Assembly (NCBI GenBank): GCA_023412855.1
Contig: JAEZRJ010000033.1
Coordinates: forward strand, 1-35,064
DNA from: Bacillota bacterium
GTDB lineage: Bacteria > Bacillota > Clostridia > Lachnospirales > Lachnospiraceae
Direction: 5' to 3'
Length of the DNA: 35,064 nt
Shown here: positions 9,031 to 16,583 of the stretch, one piece after another
How the letters are laid out: each line of letters opens with the position of its first letter
Numbering within the stretch: position 1 is the stretch's first letter
The notes under the pieces: generated by a model
The model's database searches: none
What the model saw: only the letters and a program-made list of their open reading frames with translations
What the model was told of the DNA's origin: nothing
Made by a program: the position numbers and the translations under genes

Positions 9031-11010
9031 ATGGAACTGAAGATTTCGAATAAAAAAGGTCCGGCAATACCGAGAGAATTTATAGGACTTTTTATAGAAG
9101 ATATCAATTATGCTATCGACGGCGGATTGTATGCGGAGATGCTGGAGAATAGAAATTTCGAAAGCATGGATGTACGGGGAGGTAAAGACCGGGATTATTT
9201 TGTAAAGCAAGACGGATTATATGCATGGAGTATATTACATAAAGATGCGGGACTTTCGCTCGATATTGTTCAAGGAAGTCCTGTTCATGAAAATAACCCG
9301 CATTATCTGCGTGTAACGGCTTCCGAAGGCGGCAGAGGTTTTTATAATAAGGCATATGAAGGGCTTCATATGAAAAAGAAAATGACATACCATATTTCTT
9401 TTTATGCCAGAGCTGCACAATATAGCGGAAAGGTAAAAGTTGCAGTGCTCAAAGATGAGAGAACGGTTGCAGAACGGGATGTAGAAATCCGCGAGGCAGA
9501 TGCTTGCGGCTGGCATAAATGGGAAAAATATAAGGTAGATCTGGCTGTGGAGGAAGTGGTCTGCGCAGCTAGGTTCGCAGTGGTGTTAGAAAATCCGGGA
9601 ACGATAGAATTCGACTGCTTCTCTATGATGCCGGAAGATGCGGTATATGGTATCTTCCGCAGGGATCTGGCGGATATGCTGAAAGGGATGAACCCCGGAT
9701 TTTTGCGTTTTCCGGGAGGATGTGTAGTGGAGGGTGCCACACTTTCCAACCGCTATAGATTTAAAGACACGTTAGGTGCGAATGAGCAGCGGCGTTACAA
9801 TTGGAACCGTTGGGCACTGCATGGCAATAATGAGGAGAACGAGTATCACAGCATATATTCTCACTATGGTCAGACCTATGGGATAGGTTTTTATGAGTAT
9901 TTTCTGCTCTGTGAGTATATTGGAGCGGTACCTTTGCCGATATTGGGTGTAGGACTTGCCTGCCAATTCCAGTCTCATGAAAGGGTGGAGCCGGATAGCG
10001 AGGCTATTCGGGAATATATACAGGACTACCTGGACTTGATTGAATTTGCCAACGGTGGTGCAGACACGAAGTGGGGGGCGCTCCGTATCGGTATGGGACA
10101 TGAAGAACCCTTCGGATTGGAAATGGTAGGAGTGGGAAACGAACAGTGGGAGGATGAAGAGAGCCGCTTTTTCGAACGATACATGCTGTTCGAAAAAGAA
10201 ATCCATAAGGTATATCCGCAGATAAAGCTTATCGGAACGGCCGGTCCGGAACTGGATTCCCCGCGCTTTGAAAAAGCCTGGAAGTTCTATCAGGAACATG
10301 CCGGGAATAAAAATTTTGTTTATGCGGTAGACGAGCATTATTATAAGGACCCTGAATGGTTCCGCAGCCATACGGATTATTTTGATAAAGTACCTCGGGA
10401 TATTAAGATATTTTTCGGAGAATATGCTGCCCATCCCCAGGGCTGGCTTCCTATGAACCATCCCGAAGGCAATAATCTGAAAGCTGCGCTGTCGGAGGCA
10501 GCATTCCTGACAGGGGCAGCAAAAAACAGTGATGTGGTAGTGATGACCAGTTATGCACCGCTTTTTGCCCGTATCGGATATGCGCAATGGAATCCGGATT
10601 TAATTTGGTTTGACGGGAAGACTGCGTATGCCACTCCGAACTATTATATACAGCAGATGTTTGCCTTAAATGCCGGGGATTATAATATAATTTATGAAAT
10701 GGAGGATATCCCCTGTCAGGTAAGTTATGAAGAAAAGAGCAGTCAGTTGATTGTGAAGCTTGTCAATATGGATGAGGGGGAGAAGCACATCCATTGGAAG
10801 CTGGAAGAGGACTGGGAGCTGCAAGGGATAATCGCAGAGCAAATAGTGCTTTGCGGAGATCGAAATGAGGAAGTAAATTCCCTGGAAAAGGAAAACGTGC
10901 GGCCCATAAGCTCTCACGTGGAGTTAAACACGGGAAGCTATTCTCTGCCGCCGCTTTCTTTTGTGATAGTAAGGATTCCGGCGAAAAAAAAGACATCTGT
11001 GACAACCTGA
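9031..11010 (+). CDS. GH51 alpha-L-arabinofuranosidase
   Basis: Retaining alpha-L-arabinofuranosidase, 659 residues. It is longer than the roughly 500-residue compact GH51 enzymes because of a carbohydrate-binding-like beta domain near residues 60-200. The N-terminus (GPAIPREFIGLFIEDINYA) and GLYAEMLENRNFE are family signatures. The barrel has FLRFPGGCVVEG, the acid/base Glu371 in GVGNEQW and the nucleophile Glu464 in FFGEYAAH. A C-terminal beta-sandwich ends in SYSLPPLSFVIVRIP. ATG 9031 is preceded by AAAGGAGAG. No signal peptide is visible, so it should act on imported oligosaccharides and release L-arabinose from alpha-linked side chains. It is co-directional with GH43 (65 bases upstream) and GH127 downstream. 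Confidence 0.94.
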   Translation: MELKISNKKGPAIPREFIGLFIEDINYAIDGGLYAEMLENRNFESMDVRGGKDRDYFVKQDGLYAWSILHKDAGLSLDIVQGSPVHENNPHYLRVTASEGGRGFYNKAYEGLHMKKKMTYHISFYARAAQYSGKVKVAVLKDERTVAERDVEIREADACGWHKWEKYKVDLAVEEVVCAARFAVVLENPGTIEFDCFSMMPEDAVYGIFRRDLADMLKGMNPGFLRFPGGCVVEGATLSNRYRFKDTLGANEQRRYNWNRWALHGNNEENEYHSIYSHYGQTYGIGFYEYFLLCEYIGAVPLPILGVGLACQFQSHERVEPDSEAIREYIQDYLDLIEFANGGADTKWGALRIGMGHEEPFGLEMVGVGNEQWEDEESRFFERYMLFEKEIHKVYPQIKLIGTAGPELDSPRFEKAWKFYQEHAGNKNFVYAVDEHYYKDPEWFRSHTDYFDKVPRDIKIFFGEYAAHPQGWLPMNHPEGNNLKAALSEAAFLTGAAKNSDVVVMTSYAPLFARIGYAQWNPDLIWFDGKTAYATPNYYIQQMFALNAGDYNIIYEMEDIPCQVSYEEKSSQLIVKLVNMDEGEKHIHWKLEEDWELQGIIAEQIVLCGDRNEEVNSLEKENVRPISSHVELNTGSYSLPPLSFVIVRIPAKKKTSVTT

Positions 11011-11056
11011 CGATAGAATATGAAGAGGCAGTAGTCTCAAAAATAAATTTCCACAC

Positions 11057-11103
11057 GCAACTTTGTGCTTAATATGTACTCGCACATATGGCTCAAAGTT
11101 TGC
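11057..11103. repeat. Imperfect inverted repeat between GH51 and GH127 genes
   Basis: Nested complementarity: outer GCAACTTTG (11057-11065) with CAAAGTTTGC (11094-11103, one bulged base), and inner ATATGT with ACATAT around the loop ACTCGC. No T-tract follows, so it is not a standard terminator. It lies between two co-directional hydrolase genes and may tune relative expression or mRNA stability. Confidence 0.5.
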
Positions 11104-11131
11104 AGGCTATGAGAAAGGTATGATTATTAAA

Positions 11132-13069
11132 ATGAAGACGGCAGAAGAAATTAAAGTAAATCAGGTACAGATCAAGGATAATTTTTGGTCTGTCATACAG
11201 GAGCGTATTATTGATGTTGTAATTCCATTCCAAGAAAAAGTACTAAATGACGAGGTTCCGGGAGTGGCTAAAAGTCATGCAATCGAAAACTTCCGCATTG
11301 CAGCCGGACTGAGTGAAGGTGAATTCTATGGCATGGTATTTCAGGACAGCGATGTGGCGAAATGGTTGGAGGGAGTGGCATATTCCCTGGCAGTGGAACC
11401 GGATGAGGATTTAGAAAAGAGAGCGGATGATATCATCGATATTATTGAGAAGGCACAACAGCCCGACGGATACCTTGACACTTACTTTATTATCAAGGAG
11501 CCGGAGAAGCGTTGGCAAAACCTTCAGGAATGCCATGAGCTTTACTGTGCAGGACATATGATGGAAGCAGCGGCCGCCTATTATCAGGTGAACGGAAAAG
11601 ATAAGCTGCTTCGTGTTGCAGAGCGTATGGCAGATCATATCATCGGCAGATTCGGTGAAGATAAAGAGCGGGGAATACCGGGCCATCAAGAGGTCGAAAT
11701 AGGTCTGATGAAACTATACCATGTAACCGGAAAGAAAAAATATAAAGATATGGCACGTTTCTTTTTGGAGGAGCGAGGAAAAAACCCGAATTATTTCTAT
11801 GAGGAAAAGGTAAAAAGAGGGTGGCAGCATTGGGGACAATACAGCCTGAAACCGTTGGATAGTACTTACAATCAGGCGCATACTACTATTTATGAGCAGA
11901 AAGAAGCGGTAGGCCATGCAGTACGTGCAGTTTATATGTATACGGCAATGGCTGATCTTGCCGGCGAGGATAATGATCAAAGACTTTTCAATGCGTGTTT
12001 GACACTTTGGAACAACATTGTGCAGCAGAGAATGTATGTAACAGGAGGCATTGGCTCCACAATGGAAGGGGAGGCATTTTCCCTAGATTATGATTTGCCC
12101 AATGATATGGCATATGCAGAGACCTGTGCTTCCATTGCCATGGTATTTTTTGCAAAGAGAATGCTGGAGACGGAGCCCGATGGTAAATTTGCGGATATTA
12201 TGGAGAGAGAGCTTTATAACGGTATTATCAGCGGGATACAGTTGGATGGAAAGAAATATTTTTATGTTAATCCACTGGAAGCAAATCCCGGAGTTTCCGG
12301 CAAAATTTATGGCTATAAGCATGCTCTTCCCGAACGTCCCGGCTGGTATGAATGTGCCTGCTGTCCTACCAATTTAGTAAGGCTTATAGCTTCGCTCGGC
12401 GCGTATGCATGGAGTGAAAGCGATACCACCATTTATTCTCATTTGTTCATCGGACAGAAGGCTCAGATGCATAAAGCGGACGTGGAAGTGGAGAGCAGTT
12501 ATCCGTGGGAAGGTAAAGTTGCATATCGTGTGAAACCAAAGTCAGACAGCGCGTTTACTTTGGCAATTCATATTCCGGAATTTGTAAATATGAAAGATGA
12601 AAATACAATAATTGCCGTTAATGCACAACCAGTAGAAATCGGAGAAAGTCTAAAGAGCGGATATCTGTATATAACGCGTACATGGAAAGACGGAGATATT
12701 GTAGATATTCGATTTGCGATGCCTGTCCGTAAGATATTTGCAAATCAACGTGTGAGGGATAACGCAGGCTGTGTTGCGTTGATGAGGGGACCTATTGTAT
12801 ACTGCTTTGAAGGCGTGGATAACGGAGAGAATATCCAGGCGCTTCGGATTCCCAAGGAGATGAAGGCAGAACCCTTCTTATGGAAAGAAGGTGTCCTGAA
12901 AGGGAATGTATGCCTGAAGATGGAAGGATATTGCATGGAAGGAACTGATGAGCTGTATTCAGAAGAACGTCCGGCAAAGAAGCATGCCGAACTAACGGCA
13001 ATTCCCTATTATGCATGGGCGAATCGCGGAGAAAATCAGATGAGAGTGTGGATGTTGGAAGAACAGTGA
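11132..13069 (+). CDS. GH127 beta-L-arabinofuranosidase (HypBA1-like)
   Basis: Glycoside hydrolase family 127 enzyme, formerly DUF1680, about 645 residues. I prefer ATG 11132 (MKTAEEIKVNQ), with AGAAAGG about 13 bases upstream; earlier in-frame codons fall in an inverted repeat. The family zinc/catalytic residues known from HypBA1 are visible: Glu in GSTMEGEAF (about 314), Glu330 and Cys332 in AETCAS, and the WYECACCPTN motif with Cys408, Cys410 and Cys411, where the last two correspond to the metal ligand and nucleophile pair. An alpha/alpha barrel is followed by beta-sandwich domains. It releases L-arabinose from beta-1,2-linked arabinofuranosides such as those on hydroxyproline-rich plant glycoproteins. 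It complements the GH51 and GH43 enzymes, which handle alpha linkages. Confidence 0.92.
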   Translation: MKTAEEIKVNQVQIKDNFWSVIQERIIDVVIPFQEKVLNDEVPGVAKSHAIENFRIAAGLSEGEFYGMVFQDSDVAKWLEGVAYSLAVEPDEDLEKRADDIIDIIEKAQQPDGYLDTYFIIKEPEKRWQNLQECHELYCAGHMMEAAAAYYQVNGKDKLLRVAERMADHIIGRFGEDKERGIPGHQEVEIGLMKLYHVTGKKKYKDMARFFLEERGKNPNYFYEEKVKRGWQHWGQYSLKPLDSTYNQAHTTIYEQKEAVGHAVRAVYMYTAMADLAGEDNDQRLFNACLTLWNNIVQQRMYVTGGIGSTMEGEAFSLDYDLPNDMAYAETCASIAMVFFAKRMLETEPDGKFADIMERELYNGIISGIQLDGKKYFYVNPLEANPGVSGKIYGYKHALPERPGWYECACCPTNLVRLIASLGAYAWSESDTTIYSHLFIGQKAQMHKADVEVESSYPWEGKVAYRVKPKSDSAFTLAIHIPEFVNMKDENTIIAVNAQPVEIGESLKSGYLYITRTWKDGDIVDIRFAMPVRKIFANQRVRDNAGCVALMRGPIVYCFEGVDNGENIQALRIPKEMKAEPFLWKEGVLKGNVCLKMEGYCMEGTDELYSEERPAKKHAELTAIPYYAWANRGENQMRVWMLEEQ

Positions 13070-13086
13070 GACCGTGCTCTTGTGAG

Positions 13087-13905
13087 ATGGAAGGAATGAA
13101 AGGAGTATTTAAACGGGTGTTTAAGCCAAAATCTGAAATGAAGTTTAAAGTAAAATTTAAAAGTATGTTCAAGAACATGGCAGAATTTATCAGAGCATTT
13201 ATTCCTCAGAGAATTAAAAATAAAACTGTGTTAAAAACATATGAATTTTTACGAAGCAGAAGTTCTATTCCTCCTAAAAAAATCAAGAGCAACGCAAAAG
13301 CCAACCGAACCGCGCTATGCAGTCCGGAATGTCATATATTAAAGCCGGACAGTTACATTGAAAATCAACATGAATGGAATGACGTGAAGTTTGGTTCTTG
13401 GAAAAAACATAACATGCGATATTCCGGCTGTGAAATCATTGCGACATACAACGCCTTGCTGGCGTTAGGAGAAAAGGTTTCCGGTCGGACGATGGTAAAC
13501 TTGATCAGCCATTACGAAGCGGATGGTGCCGCATTGAACGGAGACTTTGGCGTCTCACCCACCGCCATATTCGATTATTTCGAAAACAAGGGGTACGGCA
13601 CTGCAATAACATATAGTAAAGATAAGGCTGTGCTTAATAGACTGGGAGAAAGCAGCGATACGGTGATTGCCACTGTCTACAATGATAAAATGGATATAAT
13701 GAAAGCAGTTCATACAGTCTGCATTACGAAGGATGCAGATAATAAGTATTTGATACACAATGCTTATACGAAAGACGGGCACGGTGTTTTTGTCCGCAAA
13801 GGGAGAGGCGGTAAGGAAGAGGGATTCGATACTTTACAGGAAGCTGCAGTGAATGTGGCCTCTGATTCGGCACTTATCTGCGCGGTAGGGATTTCGAGGC
13901 CCTGA
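13087..13905 (+). CDS. C39-like papain-fold cysteine peptidase, putative
   Basis: About 272 residues, apparently co-transcribed with the GH127 gene (17-base gap). The start is uncertain: ATG 13087 is used here, ATG 13096 is also possible, and neither has a well-placed ribosome site. The first 60 residues are very basic, with FK/VFK-type spacing (VFKRVFKPK, MKFKVKFKSMFKNM) suggesting an amphipathic helix rather than a normal signal peptide. The C-terminal 160 residues resemble the peptidase_C39_2 fold: Cys115 in RYSGCEIIATYNA, His209 in AVHTVCIT, and an HNAY segment after the next strand. Function is not established. It could be a protease, an amidase-like enzyme or an inactive relative. Its place in an arabinofuranosidase operon that can attack glycoprotein sugars is suggestive only. 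Confidence 0.6.
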   Translation: MEGMKGVFKRVFKPKSEMKFKVKFKSMFKNMAEFIRAFIPQRIKNKTVLKTYEFLRSRSSIPPKKIKSNAKANRTALCSPECHILKPDSYIENQHEWNDVKFGSWKKHNMRYSGCEIIATYNALLALGEKVSGRTMVNLISHYEADGAALNGDFGVSPTAIFDYFENKGYGTAITYSKDKAVLNRLGESSDTVIATVYNDKMDIMKAVHTVCITKDADNKYLIHNAYTKDGHGVFVRKGRGGKEEGFDTLQEAAVNVASDSALICAVGISRP

Positions 13906-13943
13906 CCGCAGGGCTGATGTGAGCGGCAAGAGAGGTGAAGAAA

Positions 13944-13994
13944 AGAGCCATTCCCTTCCAGCAGTTCGAAAAGAGAATGGCTCTCATGTTTTTT
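13944..13994. terminator. Terminator hairpin between convergent genes
   Basis: AGAGCCATTC (13944-13953) pairs with GAATGGCTCT (13975-13984), with a short extra CTT/AAG pairing inside the loop, followed by CATGTTTTTT on the plus strand. Read from the minus strand it is followed by TTTCTTC, so it may act in both directions for the hydrolase operon and the desulfoferrodoxin gene. Confidence 0.8.
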
Positions 13995-14011
13995 CTTATA
14001 TGGTGATATTT

Positions 14012-14386
14012 TTATACTTTCCAAAGTCCATGTAAATTACAGTACTCATATACAGCTTCCACTTCATCGTCTTCAGTAATGGAGAAGCTTACCTTCGGCT
14101 CTGTGCCGGGGGTTAAGTATTTAAGCTGGTAACCCTGTGTTGTCTGAAGAGCAACCCACTGAATGTAATGCTCTGCCAACATGGGATGGAGAACGGAGCC
14201 AACGGAAACGGTCACCTCTGTTCCTTCTACAGAATATACGGGAACGTGTTTTTCCTGTGCGGCATCAGTAGTATTTGCCACCAGCTCTTTCATGTTATCG
14301 CCGCAGCACATTACGTTTGTTCCCTTGTCTTCCACGAATAAAACGATATTTCCACAATGACTGCATCTTAAAAACTTGATATCCAT
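14012..14386 (-). CDS. dfx: Desulfoferrodoxin (2Fe superoxide reductase)
   Basis: A 124-residue desulfoferrodoxin that reduces superoxide to peroxide without making oxygen, an anaerobe defence enzyme. The N-terminal rubredoxin-like centre I ligands are Cys8, Cys11, Cys27 and Cys28 (RCSHCG, MCCGDN). The active centre II ligands are His47 (EKHVPV), His67 and His73 (HPMLAEH), Cys116 and His119 (CNLHG). It is normal full length. The start has a strong AAGGAGGAAAAGG ribosome site on the minus strand. A separate promoter at 14457-14485 suggests transcription independent of the upstream minus-strand gene. It is cytoplasmic and not functionally tied to the sugar genes. Confidence 0.95.
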   Translation of the reverse strand: MDIKFLRCSHCGNIVLFVEDKGTNVMCCGDNMKELVANTTDAAQEKHVPVYSVEGTEVTVSVGSVLHPMLAEHYIQWVALQTTQGYQLKYLTPGTEPKVSFSITEDDEVEAVYEYCNLHGLWKV

Positions 14387-14456
14387 ACCTTTTCCTCCTT
14401 AATATAAGAAAAATGGCTCATGGGAGACATTCTTCCATGTGTAATTTTATATCTTA

Positions 14457-14485
14457 ATGATAATATTTTCTCAAGGCGGTGTCAA
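14457..14485 (-). promoter_or_regulatory. Sigma-A-type promoter for desulfoferrodoxin
   Basis: On the minus strand TTGACA (14480-14485) and TATCAT (14457-14462) are separated by 17 bases, about 70 bases before the dfx start codon. The imperfect inverted repeat at 14487-14524 abuts the -35 box and could be an operator or the end of the upstream transcript. Confidence 0.6.
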
Positions 14486-14486
14486 A

Positions 14487-14524
14487 CGATTTAAAGATTT
14501 CTTGCCGGCAAAAAATTCAAATCG
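14487..14524. repeat. Imperfect inverted repeat centred on TTGCCGGCAA
   Basis: The central perfect palindrome TTGCCGGCAA (14500-14509) is flanked by partly matching arms (CGATTTAAAG on the left, TTCAAATCG on the right), giving a hairpin of about 17 pairs with a small bulge. It lies downstream of the DUF1905-C39 gene and just upstream of the dfx promoter. It could be a minus-strand terminator or an operator. Confidence 0.45.
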
Positions 14525-14550
14525 TTACTGTTCACTCCGTTCACAGTAAC
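14524..14550. repeat. Fragment of intergenic repeat family 2 (8-bp hairpin)
   Basis: GTTACTGT (14524-14531) pairs perfectly with ACAGTAAC (14543-14550). The sequence GTTACTGTTCACTCCGTTC is identical to the left end of the long repeat at 27392. Here only the left part is present, just beyond the 3' end of the minus-strand DUF1905-C39 gene. Confidence 0.7.
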
Positions 14551-14560
14551 TTCAAATCCG

Positions 14561-15235
14561 TTAAGCGCAATTCACTTCCAAATATCCCAGCAACTTACTG
14601 GTATCATAATATTCCATAATACCCAGGCTGGGATCGTAGAATTTACCGTCGTAGTGCACGAGATAATGGCCGAATCTTCCCATGCGTTCGATGATGATAC
14701 AGCATTTCGGGAAGACAACTTCTTCTCCGCCGCCCGGATAAATGAGAGTGCCGGTGTGGCCGAGACCATAATAGTTAAGGGCGGGAATGACTCTTCCTAT
14801 GGTAGCCTGCCACTCGCGAAAGCCTATATTGCTTATCACCTCTGCAATCGTAACGCCTGCTAACATCGCCACGCAGGTCTGTCCGCAGAGACCGTCATCC
14901 GGCTGGATGAGAATGTTCATACTGTCGATTGTGCGAATCGGATGCTCCAGGGTATAGGGACTTTCTTTACCTATTTCAATTAAGCTGTTGCTTATATGCA
15001 GTAATATTTTATAAACCTTTGTAATATCGACATGAGATACATCTTCCTCATTCAGGTAAATCTTGTAACTGCCCTTTTCTTCGGGAAGAAGTTCGCATTC
15101 TATCACTTTATTGTTCAAGGTAATGTCTGCATGGATAAAACCTCTCTGCTGGCACACTTCCCAAACATTAAAAGGAATGCGGATACAATAAATATCCTCC
15201 AACTTTTCAATCTTACCATTAAAGAAATACCTCAT
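14561..15235 (-). CDS. DUF1905-like domain fused to C39-like cysteine peptidase domain
   Basis: A 224-residue protein. I place the start at 15235, behind ACAGGAGG; the longer open frame upstream lacks a ribosome site. Residues 1-85 resemble DUF1905: IRIPFNVWEVCQQRG, then a short beta-rich stretch ending IYLNEEDVS. Residues 108-224 look like a papain-fold C39 domain: DDGLCGQTCVAMLAG (Cys121 as likely nucleophile, Gln119 near it), GRFGHYLVHYDGKFYDPS (His190, with Asp201 as likely third residue). No signal peptide or membrane helix is present, so it is cytoplasmic. The substrate is unknown. DUF1905 is usually found alone or with YdeI-type partners, so this pairing is unusual to my knowledge. The domain calls are from pattern recognition only. 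Confidence 0.65.
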   Translation of the reverse strand: MRYFFNGKIEKLEDIYCIRIPFNVWEVCQQRGFIHADITLNNKVIECELLPEEKGSYKIYLNEEDVSHVDITKVYKILLHISNSLIEIGKESPYTLEHPIRTIDSMNILIQPDDGLCGQTCVAMLAGVTIAEVISNIGFREWQATIGRVIPALNYYGLGHTGTLIYPGGGEEVVFPKCCIIIERMGRFGHYLVHYDGKFYDPSLGIMEYYDTSKLLGYLEVNCA

Positions 15236-15557
15236 ATATAAAACCTCCTGTGTAGAATAAAGTAAAATTATAGTATTGTATAACCCTTGTTCCCCAATTA
15301 TACTATGAATGTAACAGATTTTTTTTGTTCTGGAAACACTTTTTAAGTAAGTTTTCTTAAAGTATTTAAAAAAAAACATACTGATAAAAAAGTGTCAATC
15401 CCGTTAATTTATTAACGTTGAAAAGGTGGTAAAATCCAAGGTTGCAGACTGAGGGTTTTTGCTCCGGCAAGGTTAAAAAACATTGACATTACGATAAATA
15501 AATGATTAATTTAAAAGAAGAATGATAATATGGTCTGCAAAGTGGATAGGGTATGAT
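15236..15557. other. Divergent intergenic region between DUF1905-C39 gene and sensory operon
   Basis: AT-rich, with a 16-base palindrome CGTTAATTTATTAACG (15402-15417) roughly midway. The plus-strand promoter candidate is at 15483-15511. TATAAT-like boxes on the minus strand (about 15253-15300) may serve the leftward gene, but no convincing -35 accompanies them. A small RNA cannot be excluded. Confidence 0.5.
15483..15511 (+). promoter_or_regulatory. Candidate promoter of the sensory operon
   Basis: TTGACA (15483-15488), 17-base spacer, TTAATT (15506-15511), about 47 bases before the chosen start of the anchored binding protein. The -35 is perfect and the -10 is weak, which would suit an activated promoter. 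Confidence 0.45.
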
Positions 15558-16583
15558 ATGAAGCAGAAAATAAATAACAAGCAACTGATTGTTTTGGCGG
15601 TAATTGTATTCCTTTTGGTAGTTATGGTGATTATCAGTTTAATTTATATAAGGAAGCAAGTGGATAGGACGAATCAGGTAAGCGATGAGGAATATAAAGA
15701 GTATATCAGGCACTATGCCTTTATTACGGAATCCCTGGAGGACAATTTCTGGGGAGAGGTATTTGTTGGTGCCAAGAAATTCGGAGAAGGCGAAGACGTT
15801 TATCTGGAGAGAATAGGGGAAGGACTCGACATCAACTATTCCAAGGAGGAATTGCTGAAAATAGCCATCGCTTCACGGGTGGATGGAATTATTTTGGAGG
15901 GTGACACAAGCGAGGAAATCCGTTTGTTGATTGATGAAGCAGTGACCAGTGGAATTCCTGTCGTTACGGTTTTGTCGGATAGTTATGACAGCAAGAGACA
16001 GAGTTTTGTCGGAATCGGAAGCTATAATCTGGGCCGTGAATACGGCAGGCAAATCGTTCGAATCGCCACAAAGGAGACAAAGGAAGCTTTGATTCTGATG
16101 GATACGGTATCCGAGGACAGCGGACAGAACCTCATATTTAATGGTATAAAGGAGACTTTGGCAAATGAGGGCAATCACTTGAACCTTCAGTTAAATACAC
16201 TGGCGGTAAATGAGGACACGCCCTACAGTGATGAAGAAGCGATACGGAATATTTTCATTTATAAGGATAAGCTTCCGGATATCATCATATGCTTGAGCGA
16301 GAAAAATACAATCAGCGCGTATCAGGCAGTCATCGATTATAACTTGGTGGGACAAGTGGATATTTTGGGCTACTATGTTACGGATACGATTCTGAACGCC
16401 ATAAGCCGAAACGTAATTTCAGCGACGGTTGCTGTGGATACCGAGCAGATGGGGGTTCATAGCGTGAAGGCTCTGGATGAATATATTGAAACTGGTCACG
16501 TGAGCGATTTTGTAACTATGGATGTGAATACAGTAATGTCCAACAACGTAGAGGAGTATCTGCACAATGAGGCCAAAGAGTAA
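15558..16583 (+). CDS. Membrane-anchored sugar-binding sensor protein (XylFII-like)
   Basis: A 341-residue protein: a short basic N-terminus, one strong hydrophobic helix (about residues 10-32, LIVLAVIVFLLVVMVIISLI), then a periplasmic-binding-protein fold of the ribose/xylose type (type 1 PBP, Peripla_BP_4-like) displayed outside the cell. Signs of the fold are SRVDGIILEGD, AVTSGIPVVTVLSDS, FVGIGSYNLGREYG and VDILGYY. I chose ATG 15558 behind GGATAGGG; ATG 15522 would add 12 residues. Unlike transport binding proteins it lacks a lipobox. Its gene overlaps the histidine kinase gene by 17 bases. By analogy with XylFII of Clostridium beijerinckii, which binds D-xylose and activates LytS, it likely presents the bound sugar to the kinase. 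Confidence 0.82.
   Translation: MKQKINNKQLIVLAVIVFLLVVMVIISLIYIRKQVDRTNQVSDEEYKEYIRHYAFITESLEDNFWGEVFVGAKKFGEGEDVYLERIGEGLDINYSKEELLKIAIASRVDGIILEGDTSEEIRLLIDEAVTSGIPVVTVLSDSYDSKRQSFVGIGSYNLGREYGRQIVRIATKETKEALILMDTVSEDSGQNLIFNGIKETLANEGNHLNLQLNTLAVNEDTPYSDEEAIRNIFIYKDKLPDIIICLSEKNTISAYQAVIDYNLVGQVDILGYYVTDTILNAISRNVISATVAVDTEQMGVHSVKALDEYIETGHVSDFVTMDVNTVMSNNVEEYLHNEAKE

Noticed and set aside
9772..10587. 271-codon open frame on the minus strand
   Set aside because: Antisense to the GH51 catalytic domain, which has intact active-site motifs; no family resemblance.
15236..15379. 48-codon N-terminal extension of the DUF1905-C39 protein
   Set aside because: The start at 15235 has a strong AGGAGG site and begins the conserved domain; the extension is AT-rich intergenic sequence.
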